Part shown: piece after piece, positions 55,168 to 64,000 of the stretch
Layout: every line of letters starts with the position of its first letter
Position numbering within the stretch: position 1 is the first letter of the stretch
From: Microvirga pudoricolor
Lineage (GTDB): Bacteria; Pseudomonadota; Alphaproteobacteria; Rhizobiales; Beijerinckiaceae
Length of the DNA: 64,000 nt
NCBI RefSeq assembly: GCF_016892705.1
Contig: NZ_JAFEMB010000004.1
Span: forward strand, 372,001 to 436,000
Direction of reading: 5' to 3'
Position numbers and translations under genes: made by a program
Notes under the pieces: model-generated
Told to the model about the DNA's origin: nothing
The model's input: the letters and a program-made list of their open reading frames with translations, nothing else
The model's database searches: none

Positions 55168-55848
55168 ATGTCCGACCTCCAGCAAACCCCATCCCCTTCT
55201 CCGATCGCTCCCCGTCCGCCCCGGCGCGGGGCGGCGTCCTGGCTCGCGGGCCTGGCAGGTCTCGCGGTTGTCGGGGGCGGCGCCTGGTATGGCCTGTCGC
55301 AGCATTCCTCGGCGGCCGGCGCGGCCGAATGCCGGGCATCGGCGGCCGCGACGGAGCGGATGAAACCCCTGGCCAAGGGGGAGATGGCGGCCGTGGCGGT
55401 CAATGCCCCACGCTTGCCGCCCGAGGTGAGCTTCCTCGACCCGGAAGGCAAGCCGGTCACCCTCGCGGACCTCAAGGGCAAGGCCGTCCTGGTCAATCTC
55501 TGGGCCACCTGGTGCGTGCCCTGCCGCCAGGAGATGCCCGCCCTCGACAAGCTTCAAACCGAATTGGGCGGCTCGGATTTTGCGGTCGTGGCGGTCAACG
55601 TGGATACCCGCAACGCCGAGAAACCGAAGGCGTGGCTCCAGGAGAACGGCATCCGGAACCTCGCCTATTACTCCGATCCCACGGGCAAGATCCTGCAGGT
55701 GCTGCAGAAATCCGGACACGTGGTCGGGCTTCCGACCACGCTTTTGGTGGATGCGTCGGGCTGCGAGGTTGCGCTGCTGAAGGGACCCGCCGAATGGGCG
55801 TCTCCGGACGCCGTCGCGTTCATGCGGGCCGCCCTCGGGCGGAGTTGA
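55168..55848 (+). CDS. tlpA: TlpA-like thiol:disulfide oxidoreductase
   Basis: 226 residues. Pro-rich N-terminus, a membrane anchor (WLAGLAGLAVVGGGAWYGL), then a periplasmic thioredoxin domain with the redox site WATWCVPCRQE and cis-Pro GLPTTLLVD. In Bradyrhizobium TlpA reduces copper-delivery partners and CoxB during cytochrome oxidase assembly. It is normally divergent to argH; here the second RTX gene lies between it and lptM. ATG 55168 is chosen; the longer in-frame ATG 55108 lacks a signal-like character. Confidence 0.92.
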   Translation: MSDLQQTPSPSPIAPRPPRRGAASWLAGLAGLAVVGGGAWYGLSQHSSAAGAAECRASAAATERMKPLAKGEMAAVAVNAPRLPPEVSFLDPEGKPVTLADLKGKAVLVNLWATWCVPCRQEMPALDKLQTELGGSDFAVVAVNVDTRNAEKPKAWLQENGIRNLAYYSDPTGKILQVLQKSGHVVGLPTTLLVDASGCEVALLKGPAEWASPDAVAFMRAALGRS

Positions 55849-55854
55849 CCGGCA

Positions 55855-56193
55855 TCACACCCGTGGCTTGAAGGCTCCATCGGCGTCAGGCACGCCGATC
55901 TCGCCCGAAAAGGCCGGCTTGGCGAGGCGCCAGGGCCGGTCCATGGCGCCCCGGGTCTCGGACCTGTCCAGCACCCGCACGCTCCCGTCGGCATGAACCA
56001 CCTGGATGACGATCAGGCCTAGGGCCTGCAACATCCGGGCTGCCATCTTGGTGGACAGGTCATCGGCCGGGACGGCCAGGGAGCCCGCGCCGTAGATCGC
56101 CTCGATCAGGCCCTTGGGATGCAGCCGCGCGGATTGCGCCGCCGGTTTCGATCGCGTCTTGAACGCGACCACGTTTAGGTCCGTCTCCACCAT
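55855..56193 (-). CDS. Hypothetical protein
   Basis: 112 residues, soluble, alpha/beta, no recognised family. Segments are KGLIEAIYGAGSLAVPADDL, AARMLQALGLIVIQVVHADGSVRVLDR and PWRLAKPAFSGEIGVPDADG. A GGGGG site 7 nt before the ATG supports it. Convergent with tlpA, stops 6 bp apart. Codon use is typical for the genome. Confidence 0.72.
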   Translation of the reverse strand: MVETDLNVVAFKTRSKPAAQSARLHPKGLIEAIYGAGSLAVPADDLSTKMAARMLQALGLIVIQVVHADGSVRVLDRSETRGAMDRPWRLAKPAFSGEIGVPDADGAFKPRV

Positions 56194-56360
56194 CGTCCAA
56201 CCCCCATCGGAGCCGCGATTGTTGTTGTGGCGGCCCCATACTCATGGAACGGCTCAGTTTGCCGGCAAACGGGCAAGGCTGGGAATGTGACAAAGTAGGC
56301 CTGGCGGGTTCGGGGTGGCGGGCTTGCCGGGAACGGCCGGACCGAAAACACAGGCTCACG

Positions 56361-56387
56361 AAAAAAGCGGAGCCTGGGCCCCGCTTT
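56361..56387 (-). terminator. Terminator of the purS-to-grxD operon
   Basis: On the minus strand AAAGCGG / CCGCTTT stem with a GC-rich 10-nt loop, followed by TTTTTTCG. It lies directly after the grxD stop. Confidence 0.8.
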
Positions 56388-56411
56388 CCAAACCGTTCGA
56401 TTCGGCCTGAA

Positions 56412-56747
56412 TCAGGCGGTCTGCTGAACCTGAATGCCCCTATCGGCGAAGAGCTGCTGCAGCTCGCCGGCCTGGAACATCTCGCGGGTGATGTCGCAGC
56501 CGCCGACGAATTCGCCCTTCACGTAAAGCTGAGGGATCGTCGGCCAGTTGGAATAATCCTTGATGCCCTGGCGCACGGTCTCGTCCTCGAGAACGTTCAC
56601 GCCCTTATAGGGCACGCCGAGATAGTTCAGGATCTGCACGACCTGGCTCGAAAACCCACACATGGGAAACTGGGGCGTGCCCTTCATGAAGAGCACCACG
56701 TCGTTGGACTTCACTTCGTTGTCGATGATCTGGTTGGCGTCAGCCAT
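56412..56747 (-). CDS. grxD: Monothiol glutaredoxin (Grx4 type)
   Basis: 111 residues. Active site CGFS (Cys30) in [32 protein letters not shown] for glutathione binding, ending in [11 protein letters not shown]. Monothiol glutaredoxins bind [2Fe-2S] clusters with glutathione and act with BolA proteins in iron sensing and cluster transfer. The bolA gene is upstream on the same strand but separated by an inserted hypothetical gene. Confidence 0.96.
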   Translation of the reverse strand: MADANQIIDNEVKSNDVVLFMKGTPQFPMCGFSSQVVQILNYLGVPYKGVNVLEDETVRQGIKDYSNWPTIPQLYVKGEFVGGCDITREMFQAGELQQLFADRGIQVQQTA

Positions 56748-56785
56748 TGCTTGTCTCCTTACGAGGTCAAGGCTCGTATTTTGAA

Positions 56786-57121
56786 CTATTCTATCTCACA
56801 TATGGTGAGGGTTAGTCCATTCGACGATGCTTTGGTCTCAAACTCCGAAGCAATTCTCAGCAGGGCCTGGGGTGCATTCGAAGCAACATCCACTTGAATC
56901 ACGCAGCCCATTCCGACAAGGCTTGGGTAGCGTTCTTGCAACTGGCCAGAGCCTCCCATGGACACATAGTTAGAAAGCTTCTGTCGCAATGCGTCTGCAT
57001 CCGTAGCTTCCATTGACGTAACATCTGAGGCTGCAACGATAAGCTTGAAGACGTTGTTGCTTTCATCCACCGTCACCAAGTCGATACAACCTGGATCGAA
57101 TTTGTTACTGACCTCGCTCAT
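56786..57121 (-). CDS. DUF6572-like protein, lower-GC insert
   Basis: 111 residues. [30 protein letters not shown] resembles DUF6572-type proteins, which are common as solitary genes in varied bacteria; function unknown. GC content is near 50 per cent by eye, well below its neighbours, suggesting recent acquisition. Its ATG overlaps the bolA TGA by 4 nt (ATGA), which would couple it to an essential operon. It interrupts the usual bolA-grxD pair. Confidence 0.8.
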   Translation of the reverse strand: MSEVSNKFDPGCIDLVTVDESNNVFKLIVAASDVTSMEATDADALRQKLSNYVSMGGSGQLQERYPSLVGMGCVIQVDVASNAPQALLRIASEFETKASSNGLTLTICEIE

Positions 57122-57354
57122 TGATCGGATGCAACCGTAGTTAATGCGAGGGCATGCAACACGCCGCCCATGTTCCCTTTCAGGGCGCCATACACCAACT
57201 GGTGCTGCTGCACCCGGGATTTGCCCTTGAAGGCCGAGGACGTGACCGTCGCGGCGTAATGGTTGCCGTCGCCCGCGAGATCCTTGATCTCGATGACGGC
57301 GTCCGGCAGGGCGTCCTTGATCATGCGCTCGATTTCATGAGCATCCATGGGCAT
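57118..57354 (-). CDS. BolA-family protein
   Basis: 78 residues. MPMDAHEIERMIKDALPDAVIEIKDLAGDGNHYAATVTSSAFKGKSRVQQHQLVYGAL, then GGVLHALALTT, the typical small BolA of Rhizobiales purL-bolA-grxD operons. It forms heterodimers with monothiol glutaredoxin around a [2Fe-2S] cluster. The start is 15 bp after the purL stop. Confidence 0.94.
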   Translation of the reverse strand: MPMDAHEIERMIKDALPDAVIEIKDLAGDGNHYAATVTSSAFKGKSRVQQHQLVYGALKGNMGGVLHALALTTVASDQ

Positions 57355-57369
57355 GGGTCTGAATTCTCC

Positions 57370-59580
57370 TCAAGCCTTGCCGGCCATGTAGTCCGGCAGC
57401 CAGGATTCGTGCGCGGCCTTCAGGTCCTTCACGGATATGGCCTGCCCGCCCGGCAGAATCAATGAATGGCCTCCCGTGAGGCCAAGGGTGACGGCTGGGA
57501 TTCCGAGCGCGCTCGCCTCGTAGAGGATGTCGGCGGCCTGGTCCCGGTCCATGGCCAGAATGTAGCGGCTCTGGTCCTCGCCGAACAGGAAGGCGTGCAG
57601 GGGCATGTTGTCCGGTGCCGCCGTGATCATGGCGCCGATCCCGCCTGCCATGGCCATTTCGGCCACCGCCAGGGCGATGCCGCCGTCGGAACAGTCGTGA
57701 ACCGTGTCGACCTGCCCCGAGCGGATGAGCTGGCGCACGAAATCGCCGTTGCGGCGCTCGGCCGCGAGATCCACCGGAGGCGGAGCGCCTTCCTCGCGGC
57801 CGCACACGTCCCGCAGGTAGATCGACTGGCCGAGCCAGCCCGTGGTCTCGCCGATGAGAACGAGCACGTCCTCCTCGCGCCTGAGGGCCACGGAGGCGTG
57901 GACGGATACGTTCTCCAGCACGCCGACGCCCCCGATGGCGGGGGTCGGCAGGATGCCCTGGCCATTGGTCTCGTTGTAGAGCGACACGTTGCCGGACACG
58001 ACCGGGAAGTCGAGGGCCCGGCAGGCCTCGGCGATGCCCTTCAGGCAGCCCACGAACTGGCCCATCACCTCGGGCCGCTCCGGGTTGCCGAAGTTGAGGT
58101 TGTCCGTGATGGCGAGCGGCAGGCCACCCACCGCCGTGATGTTGCGCCAGGCTTCCGCCACCGCCTGCTTGCCGCCCTCGACCGGGTCGGCCTCGCAATA
58201 GCGCGGCGTCACGTCCGTGGTCATGGCCAGGCCCTTGGGGCCGTCCTCGACCCGCACGATGGCGGCGTCGCCGCCCGGCGTCTGGACCGTGTTGCCGAGG
58301 ATGAGGTGGTCGTATTGCTCCCAGACCCAGCGCTTGGAGCACTGGTCGGGCGAACCCACGAGCCTCAGGAGGGCGTCCGCGTCGGAGACTGGAGCCTCGA
58401 CGCTCTCGGGACGGATCACGGCCTGGTAGGTGTTGGCGATGTGCGGCCGGTCGTAGAGTGGCGCCTCGTCGCCCAGCTCCTTGATCGGCAGGTCTGCCAT
58501 CACCTCGCCGTGGTGCTTGACCACGAAGCGCAGGGTGTCGGTGGTCCGGCCGATGATCGCGAAATCGAGGCCCCATTTCACGAAGATGGCCTCGGCCTCC
58601 TTCTCCATGCCGGGCTTGAGCACCATGAGCATGCGCTCCTGGCTCTCGGACAGCATCATCTCGTAGGCGCTCATGCCCTCCTCGCGGCACGGCACCTTGT
58701 CGAGGTCGAGCTCCACGCCGAGGTCGCCCTTGGCGCCCATCTCCACGGCCGAGCAGGTCAGCCCCGCCGCGCCCATGTCCTGAATGGCGATGACGGCGCC
58801 GGATTGCATGAGTTCGAGGCAGGCTTCCAGCAGGAGCTTCTCGGCGAAGGGGTCGCCCACCTGCACGGTCGGACGCTTCTCCTCGGAGGCGTCGTCGAAC
58901 TCGGCCGACGCCATGGTGGCGCCGTGAATGCCGTCGCGGCCCGTCTTGGAGCCGAGATACACGATGGGGTTTCCGACGCCGGTCGCTGCCGCGTAGAAGA
59001 TCTCGTCCGTGCGGGCGAGGCCCACCGCCATGGCGTTGACGAGGATGTTGCCGTTATAGCGCGGGTGGAAGCCCACCGAGCCGCCCACGGTGGGCACGCC
59101 GAAGGAGTTGCCGTAGCCGCCGATGCCCGCCACGACGCCCGAGACCAGATGCGGGGTCTTCGGGTGGTCCGGCTCGCCGAAGCGCAGGAAGTTCAGGGCA
59201 GCAATCGGCCGCGCCCCCATGGTGAACACGTCGCGCAGGATGCCGCCCACGCCCGTGGTGGCGCCCTGGTAGGGCTCGATGAAGGAGGGATGGTTGTGGC
59301 TTTCCATCTTGAAGATGCAGGCCAGCCCATCGCCGATGTCGATCACTCCCGCGTTCTCGCCCGGCCCCTGGATGACCCAGGGGGCTTTGGTGGGCAGGCC
59401 CCTCAGGTGCAGGCGGGAGGACTTGTAGGAGCAGTGCTCGTTCCACATGGCCGACACGATGCCGAGCTCGGTGATCGAGGGCGTGCGGCCGATCAGGGCG
59501 ACGAAGCGCTCGTACTCGTCGGGCTTCAGCCCGTGCTCCTTGACCAGCTCCGGGGTGATGGCGACGTCGTTGCGGATCAT
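57370..59580 (-). CDS. purL: Phosphoribosylformylglycinamidine synthase large subunit
   Basis: 736 residues, the size of the small-PurL type that works with PurQ and PurS. ATP-dependent conversion of FGAR to FGAM in purine synthesis. Segments include [18 protein letters not shown], the [26 protein letters not shown] region, [39 protein letters not shown] and [15 protein letters not shown]. It follows purQ by 25 bp. Confidence 0.97.
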   Translation of the reverse strand: MIRNDVAITPELVKEHGLKPDEYERFVALIGRTPSITELGIVSAMWNEHCSYKSSRLHLRGLPTKAPWVIQGPGENAGVIDIGDGLACIFKMESHNHPSFIEPYQGATTGVGGILRDVFTMGARPIAALNFLRFGEPDHPKTPHLVSGVVAGIGGYGNSFGVPTVGGSVGFHPRYNGNILVNAMAVGLARTDEIFYAAATGVGNPIVYLGSKTGRDGIHGATMASAEFDDASEEKRPTVQVGDPFAEKLLLEACLELMQSGAVIAIQDMGAAGLTCSAVEMGAKGDLGVELDLDKVPCREEGMSAYEMMLSESQERMLMVLKPGMEKEAEAIFVKWGLDFAIIGRTTDTLRFVVKHHGEVMADLPIKELGDEAPLYDRPHIANTYQAVIRPESVEAPVSDADALLRLVGSPDQCSKRWVWEQYDHLILGNTVQTPGGDAAIVRVEDGPKGLAMTTDVTPRYCEADPVEGGKQAVAEAWRNITAVGGLPLAITDNLNFGNPERPEVMGQFVGCLKGIAEACRALDFPVVSGNVSLYNETNGQGILPTPAIGGVGVLENVSVHASVALRREEDVLVLIGETTGWLGQSIYLRDVCGREEGAPPPVDLAAERRNGDFVRQLIRSGQVDTVHDCSDGGIALAVAEMAMAGGIGAMITAAPDNMPLHAFLFGEDQSRYILAMDRDQAADILYEASALGIPAVTLGLTGGHSLILPGGQAISVKDLKAAHESWLPDYMAGKA

Positions 59581-59605
59581 CGGGGTCTCGTGACTTGAGG
59601 AATCT

Positions 59606-60304
59606 TCAGGCTGCGCGGGCGACGGACGACACCAGGCTGTCGAACAGGCCGCGCCCGTCGGTGCCGCCGATGAGGTCCTCGATGAGGTTCTCCGGGTGGG
59701 GCATCATGCCGAGCACGTTCAGGGTCTCGGAATAGATGCCCGCGATGGAGTTCATCGAGCCGTTGCGATTGGCGTTCGTGGTCACCTGGCCCCGCTCGTC
59801 GCTGTAGCGGAAGGCCACGAGGCCCTCGCCCTCCAGGCGGTTCAGCGTTTCGGCGTCGGCCGTATAGTTGCCCTCGCCATGGGCCACGCAGACATCGATG
59901 GCCTGGCCCTTGTCATAGGCGCGGGTGAAGGCGGTGTCGGTGCGCTCGACGCGCAGGAACTGGCGATGGCAGATGAATTTCAGGTTGGCGTTGCGCATCA
60001 GGATGCCCGGCAGGAGGCCTGACTCGCATAGGATCTGGAAGCCGTTGCAGATGCCGAGCACGAGCCCGCCCCGGGCCGCATGGGCCCGCACCGCATCCAT
60101 CACGGTCGCCCGCCCGGCAATGGCGCCGCAGCGCAGGTAATCTCCATAGGAAAATCCGCCGGGCAGGACCACGAGGTCGGTGCCGGAGGGCAGCTCGGTT
60201 TCGGCGTGCCAGACCTTCTCGACCTTGGAGCCGGCCTGGGCGAGAGCGCGGGCGACGTCGCCCTCGCGATTGGAGCCCGGAAAGACGATGACGGCGGATT
60301 TCAT
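59606..60304 (-). CDS. purQ: Phosphoribosylformylglycinamidine synthase glutaminase subunit
   Basis: 232 residues. Class I amidotransferase with nucleophile in [27 protein letters not shown] and the His-Glu pair in [11 protein letters not shown]. It supplies ammonia to PurL. It follows purS by 7 bp. Confidence 0.97.
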   Translation of the reverse strand: MKSAVIVFPGSNREGDVARALAQAGSKVEKVWHAETELPSGTDLVVLPGGFSYGDYLRCGAIAGRATVMDAVRAHAARGGLVLGICNGFQILCESGLLPGILMRNANLKFICHRQFLRVERTDTAFTRAYDKGQAIDVCVAHGEGNYTADAETLNRLEGEGLVAFRYSDERGQVTTNANRNGSMNSIAGIYSETLNVLGMMPHPENLIEDLIGGTDGRGLFDSLVSSVARAA

Positions 60305-60311
60305 GGGCGCC

Positions 60312-60551
60312 TCACGCGATCTCGACGCGGTAGTTCTCGATGACCGTGTTGGCCAGGAGCTTCTCGCAGGCGGCCTTCAGGGCGGCTTCGGCCTGGTCCT
60401 GGTCCTGGGTCTCGAGCTCGATGTCGAACACCTTGCCCTGGCGCACGTTCCCGATGCCCTCGACGCCGAGGGATTTCAGCGCGCCTTCGATGGCCTTGCC
60501 TTGCGGATCGAGAACGCCGTTCTTGAGGGTGACGGTGACGCGAGCTTTCAT
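60312..60551 (-). CDS. purS: Phosphoribosylformylglycinamidine synthase subunit PurS
   Basis: 79 residues. [29 protein letters not shown], ending in ENYRVEI, as in all PurS. It bridges PurL and PurQ. First gene of the purS-purQ-purL-bolA run. Confidence 0.95.
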   Translation of the reverse strand: MKARVTVTLKNGVLDPQGKAIEGALKSLGVEGIGNVRQGKVFDIELETQDQDQAEAALKAACEKLLANTVIENYRVEIA

Positions 60552-60631
60552 GGGCGGGGTATCCGTGCGGGATTTCTAAAGATCGCTTACGCCATAAGGC
60601 TAATGGCGCCCCAGCACAACGCCCCTCGGCC

Positions 60632-61186
60632 TCAGGGCCCGAGATGTTCCACCGCGATGCGGCGGGCGAGGCTCTCGACGGCCCCGGCTTCCGTGCCGAT
60701 CACGAGGACGACGCCGAGCGCGTCCCCCTGCCGAAGGCCCAGTGCCGCCCCATAGACGGGCGGCTTGGCGCCGTCGGCGCGGGACAGGGCCAGGAGGAAG
60801 CCCGACCGGCCCGCCTCGTCGAGCGGTCGGGTCGTGACCCGGACAGGGACGGGCTTGGCCTTTCCCCTCGGTTCCTTGGATTTCGTCTCCAGGGCCCGCG
60901 CCAGCCCCTGCGGAGCGCGCAGGACCGCCTCGGCCTCCCGCGCGGAGGTTCCGAACAGGCGCACCGCGCCCGCCGTCATGCCGGCCCGCCCGCACTCCTC
61001 GCACAGGGCGACGGCCTCGGGCTCGGCGCGCTCCTCGGCGAGCCAGTCGGAGAGGGGGAGGGAGGTCCAGGCCTGACCGTCCGGCAACCCCTCCAGGGTG
61101 CGCGGAAACATGCCGCAGGCCGCCAGGACGACTCCGAGGACGAAGCCTGCCAGGAGGGGGGACCGGGACGGGATGCGACGCAACAT
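60632..61186 (-). CDS. Putative lipoprotein, hypothetical
   Basis: 184 residues. MLRRIPSRSPLLAGFVLGVVLAACGMF has a basic start, a hydrophobic core and a VLAAC lipobox at about residue 24. The mature part has two cysteines in ALCEECGRAG and a beta-rich C-terminus (LGLRQGDALGVVLVIGTEAGAV). No family recognised. It lies between purC and purS on the same strand. A terminator hairpin separates it from purC. Confidence 0.75.
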   Translation of the reverse strand: MLRRIPSRSPLLAGFVLGVVLAACGMFPRTLEGLPDGQAWTSLPLSDWLAEERAEPEAVALCEECGRAGMTAGAVRLFGTSAREAEAVLRAPQGLARALETKSKEPRGKAKPVPVRVTTRPLDEAGRSGFLLALSRADGAKPPVYGAALGLRQGDALGVVLVIGTEAGAVESLARRIAVEHLGP

Positions 61187-61234
61187 CTGGGCGGTTCGAG
61201 CGGGGAGGGGCAGGAAAGGGCCGGAGCCGGACAA

Positions 61235-61262
61235 GAGGAAGCCCGGCGGACCGGGCTTCCTC
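61235..61262 (-). terminator. Hairpin after purC
   Basis: Perfect 12-bp stem GAGGAAGCCCGG / CCGGGCTTCCTC, 4-nt loop; on the minus strand followed by TTGTCC. Weak T-run, so partial read-through into the lipoprotein gene is possible. Confidence 0.65.
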
Positions 61263-61271
61263 GAAAAGCGG

Positions 61272-62066
61272 TTACTGAACGAGACGGGGGCCGTTCGCAG
61301 TCGGGTTCTCGGTTTCGGACAGGATGCCGAGACGGCGGGCCACTTCTGAGTAGGCCTCGACGAGGCCGCCCATGTCCCGGCGGAACCGGTCCTTGTCGAG
61401 CTTGTCCTTGGACTTGATGTCCCAGAGGCGGCAGGAATCCGGGGAAATCTCGTCGGCCACCACGATGCGCATGAGGTCGCCCTCCCACAGGCGGCCGGTC
61501 TCGATCTTGAAGTCCACGAGGCGGATGCCGACGCCGAGGAAGAGCCCAGACAGGAAGTCGTTGACCCGGATGGCGAGCGCCATGATGTCGTCGATCTCCT
61601 GGGGGTTCGCCCAGCCGAAGGCGGTGATGTGCTCCTCCGACACCATCGGGTCGTTGAGGGCGTCGTTCTTGTAGTAGAACTCGATGATCGAGCGGGGCAG
61701 CTGGGTGCCCTCCTCGAGCCCGAGGCGGGTCGCCAGGGACCCGGCCGCCACGTTGCGCACCACCACCTCGAGGGGGATGATCTCGACCTCGCGGATGAGC
61801 TGCTCGCGCATGTTCAGGCGGCGCAGGAAATGGGTCGGGACACCGATATCGTTCAGGTTCTGGAAGATGTATTCCGAGATCCGGTTGTTGAGAACGCCTT
61901 TGCCGTCAATGATTTCATGCTTCTGGGCATTGAAGGCTGTCGCGTCGTCCTTGAAGTGCTGGATCAGCGTTCCAGGCTCCGGACCTTCATAGAGGACCTT
62001 CGCCTTGCCCTCATAGATGCGACGGCGGCGATTCATAGGCGTGTACCGTGGTTTGAGGAAATCCAT
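61272..62066 (-). CDS. purC: SAICAR synthetase
   Basis: 264 residues. Joins aspartate to CAIR in purine synthesis. Contains [33 protein letters not shown], the [27 protein letters not shown] region, and [32 protein letters not shown] 9 nt before ATG 62066 supports the longer form; ATG 62036 would give the usual 254-residue length but has no ribosome site. Upstream, the gene is divergent from the zeta-inhibitor gene. Confidence 0.96.
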   Translation of the reverse strand: MDFLKPRYTPMNRRRRIYEGKAKVLYEGPEPGTLIQHFKDDATAFNAQKHEIIDGKGVLNNRISEYIFQNLNDIGVPTHFLRRLNMREQLIREVEIIPLEVVVRNVAAGSLATRLGLEEGTQLPRSIIEFYYKNDALNDPMVSEEHITAFGWANPQEIDDIMALAIRVNDFLSGLFLGVGIRLVDFKIETGRLWEGDLMRIVVADEISPDSCRLWDIKSKDKLDKDRFRRDMGGLVEAYSEVARRLGILSETENPTANGPRLVQ

Positions 62067-62291
62067 GGCCGAGGCTCCTTTGGAATTGTACGAGATCCGC
62101 GGCTGGCGCAGGCGCGGCAGATGCCGCCGCCCGGCTTGGGGGCAACCTATCCGATCCCTCGGGCAAGCACAACGCGGGGGGTGTGGGAGGTCAGGTCATG
62201 GCTCCTCGCGGTCTTTTCAAGGCGCTCACCCTGGCGATGGGGCGCCCGCGCCTTTATATCGCGGGGAAGCTTAACCCATGGGAGGATGCTT

Positions 62292-62615
62292 ATGACCACG
62301 TTCGACGACCGCCGGAATGCCTTCGAGAACAAGTTCGCCCTCGACGAGGACCTGCGCTTCAAGGCCACGGCGCGCCGGAACAAGCTCCTTGGGCTCTGGG
62401 CCGCCGAGCGTCTCGGCAAGACGGGCGCAGAAGCGGATGCCTATGCCAAAGCCGTGATTCTGGCCGATTTCGAGGAGGCCGGCGACGCCGACGTGCTGCG
62501 CAAGGTCCATGCGGATCTCCAGGCCGGCGGCAAGGGGGTAAGCGAGGCCGAGCTCGCGGCCAAGATGGACGAGCTGGCGGCCCGGGCCGTCGAGGACGTG
62601 AAGGCCGGGCGGTAA
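62292..62615 (+). CDS. F1F0 ATPase inhibitor zeta subunit (DUF1476)
   Basis: 107 residues, helical. MTTFDDRRNAFENKFALDEDLRFKATARRNKLLGLWAA, then ILADFEEAGDADVLRKV, diagnostic for DUF1476. In Paracoccus the zeta subunit blocks reverse rotation of the ATP synthase. GGAGG precedes the ATG. Divergent from purC, as in many Rhizobiales. Confidence 0.95.
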   Translation: MTTFDDRRNAFENKFALDEDLRFKATARRNKLLGLWAAERLGKTGAEADAYAKAVILADFEEAGDADVLRKVHADLQAGGKGVSEAELAAKMDELAARAVEDVKAGR

Positions 62616-62622
62616 CGCGCCC

Positions 62623-63387
62623 ATGGCCGCGTCGTTTCGGGACCGCCTGAGGGCCGGTTCGCCATCGCTGGCCGCCTGGTGCGGCATCTCCGAGCCCGGC
62701 ATCGCCGGGCTCCTGGCCCGTGAGGATTTCGATGCCGTGGTGCTGGACATGCAGCACGGCGCCATCGATTTCGCCGCCACCGTGCGGGCCCTTCCGCTCA
62801 TCGCGGCGGCGGGCAAGCCTGCCGTCGCCCGGATTCCCGTAGGCGAATTCGCGACCGCCTCTCGCCTGCTCGATGCCGGGGCTTCGGCCGTGATCGCCCC
62901 CATGATCAATACCTTGGAGGATGCCCGACGCTTCGGGAGCTTCATGAAGTACCCGCCGATCGGCGAGCGGAGCTGGGGTCCCCATGGGGCTCTCGCGGTC
63001 TCGGGCCTTCAGCCCGGCGACTATTTCCTGCAGGGCAACGGCTTGACGGCGGCCTTCGCCATGATCGAGACGGCCGCCGCCCTCTCCATCGTGGACGAGA
63101 TCCTCGCCGAGCCGGGCATCGACGGCGTTTTCGTCGGCCCCGCCGACCTGTCCATTGCCCTCTTCGACGGCAAGCGCCTGGATGCGGAGGCGCCCGAGGT
63201 CGACCGGGCGCTGGATCATGTGCTCGCCCGCGCCCGGGCCGCCGGGAAGCTCGCGGCCGTCTACTCGGCCACCGGAGAGCGCGCGGCAGCGATGGTTCGC
63301 AAGGGCTTCGACCTCGTGGCGGTGGGCAGCGACACGGCCATGCTGCGGCTCGGCGCCCAGGCTTCCCTCAAGACGGCCAGGGGGTGA
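62623..63387 (+). CDS. HpcH/HpaI-family aldolase
   Basis: 254 residues, TIM-barrel. LRAGSPSLAAWCGISEPGIAGLLAREDFDAVVLDMQHGAIDF matches the N-terminal region with the catalytic histidine; metal-ligand acids fall in MIETAAAL and VGPADLSIALF. These divalent-metal aldolases cleave 2-keto-4-hydroxy acids such as 4-hydroxy-2-oxoheptanedioate. Starts 7 bp after the zeta-inhibitor gene. Substrate unknown. Confidence 0.93.
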   Translation: MAASFRDRLRAGSPSLAAWCGISEPGIAGLLAREDFDAVVLDMQHGAIDFAATVRALPLIAAAGKPAVARIPVGEFATASRLLDAGASAVIAPMINTLEDARRFGSFMKYPPIGERSWGPHGALAVSGLQPGDYFLQGNGLTAAFAMIETAAALSIVDEILAEPGIDGVFVGPADLSIALFDGKRLDAEAPEVDRALDHVLARARAAGKLAAVYSATGERAAAMVRKGFDLVAVGSDTAMLRLGAQASLKTARG

Positions 63388-63407
63388 CCCGCCCGGCCCG
63401 GCGGCCT

Positions 63408-64000
63408 TCAAGCCGGCGCGCCGTCGCGGGCCTTCGCCTGTCGGTAGACCATCCACAGCACCTTGGCGGCCACGCCCCGCCAGGGGCGCCACCGCTCGGC
63501 CAGGGCTTCCAGGGCTCTGGCGTTCGGGCGCTCGTCCAGGCCGTAGGCGATCCGGGCCGCCTCCTGGACGGCCAGGTCCCCGGCCGGAAACGCATCCGGG
63601 TGACCGAGGCAGAACAGAAGATACACATCCGCCGTCCAGGGGCCGATGCCCTTCAGGGCGGTCAGCCGGTCATGGGCTTCATCGGCGGGCATATCCTGCA
63701 AGGTCTCGAGGGGCAGGCGGCCTTCCGCGACTTCAACGGCGATGTTGCGAAGCGTACGGATCTTGCTGGCCGAAAGCCCCGCCGCGCGCAGCCCCTCGTC
63801 CGAAGCCCCCAGGATCGCGTCCGGGGTCACCGGGGCGAAGCGGTCCCCCACCCGCGCCCAGATGGCGGCCGCGCTGGCGGTGGAGAGCTGCTGCCCCACG
63901 ACGATCCAGGCGAGACCCTCGAATCCCGCCGGCCGGCGCCGGAGCGCCGGCACCATTCCACCCTTGATCAAGTCCGCCATCACGGGGTCGGCTTCCGCCA
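63408..64000 (-). CDS. DNA-3-methyladenine glycosylase II (AlkA-like), 5' end outside window
   Basis: The visible 197 residues run to the window end; the frame continues upstream (AEADPVMADLI), so the N-terminus is cut off. HhH-GPD fold: WIVVGQQLSTASAAAIW, the helix-hairpin-helix LTALKGIGPWTADVYLLF and the catalytic aspartate in FPAGDLAVQEA. Excises alkylated purines in base excision repair. Convergent with the HpaI-like gene. Confidence 0.93.
   Translation of the reverse strand, partial: AEADPVMADLIKGGMVPALRRRPAGFEGLAWIVVGQQLSTASAAAIWARVGDRFAPVTPDAILGASDEGLRAAGLSASKIRTLRNIAVEVAEGRLPLETLQDMPADEAHDRLTALKGIGPWTADVYLLFCLGHPDAFPAGDLAVQEAARIAYGLDERPNARALEALAERWRPWRGVAAKVLWMVYRQAKARDGAPA

Noticed and set aside
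57466-59598. 710-codon open frame opposite purL
   Set aside because: Shadow frame on the complement of a GC-rich conserved gene; His/Val/Gly-rich composition and no family resemblance.

Overview
The window is a GC-rich stretch of alphaproteobacterial chromosome. The Rhizobiales gene orders (GNAT-obgE-proB-proA-nadD-rsfS-rlmH-envC-ctpA-rppH; HIG1 protein-cobO-rhomboid-etfB-etfA-hbd; purC-purS-purQ-purL-bolA-grxD; lptM-lysA) and small lineage families (TIGR02302, DUF1476/zeta subunit, DUF6894, bacterial transglutaminase-like cysteine proteases) suggest the Methylobacteriaceae, perhaps a Microvirga-like organism. That placement is inference; no rRNA is present.

Layout. 1-9.4 kb: conserved housekeeping run on the + strand for ribosome assembly (obgE, rsfS, rlmH), proline synthesis (proB, proA), NAD synthesis (nadD), cell-wall and periplasmic proteolysis (envC-like, ctpA) and RNA decay (rppH). 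9.4-15.6 kb: hypotheticals, a transglutaminase-like protease, an SDR, a secreted pepsin-like aspartic protease and a PLP-dependent decarboxylase. 15.7-23.0 kb: a minus-strand operon led by a GntR/FCD repressor with a palindromic operator over its own start. It encodes a polyamine/opine-type ABC importer with both permeases fused in one chain, a class I glutamine amidotransferase, a creatinase-like M24 protein lacking most metal ligands and a DapA-like lyase. 23-36 kb: accessory region with an ionotropic-glutamate-receptor-like channel, an RTX lipase, an RTX serralysin, XRE and PAS proteins, several very small membrane proteins and long gene-poor stretches, ending at tRNA-Leu(CAA). 36-48 kb: DedA-type proteins, DsbB, HNH nuclease, TsdA-like dihaem cytochrome, hbd-etfA-etfB, rhomboid protease, cobalamin adenosyltransferase, PagL-like deacylase and the TIGR02302 protein. 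48.5-55 kb: two large RTX proteins flanking lptM-lysA, with about 450 bp of nearly identical 3' end and terminator hairpin. 55-64 kb: TlpA, grxD, a lower-GC insert gene, bolA, purLQS, purC, the F1 inhibitor, an HpaI-like aldolase and the start-truncated end of an AlkA-type glycosylase.

The most unusual parts are the uptake/catabolism operon with degenerate enzymes, the glutamate-receptor-like channel, the bacterial pepsin homologue, the four RTX exoproteins (no type I secretion genes are in the window) and the cluster of small single-helix proteins at 34.85-35.41 kb.
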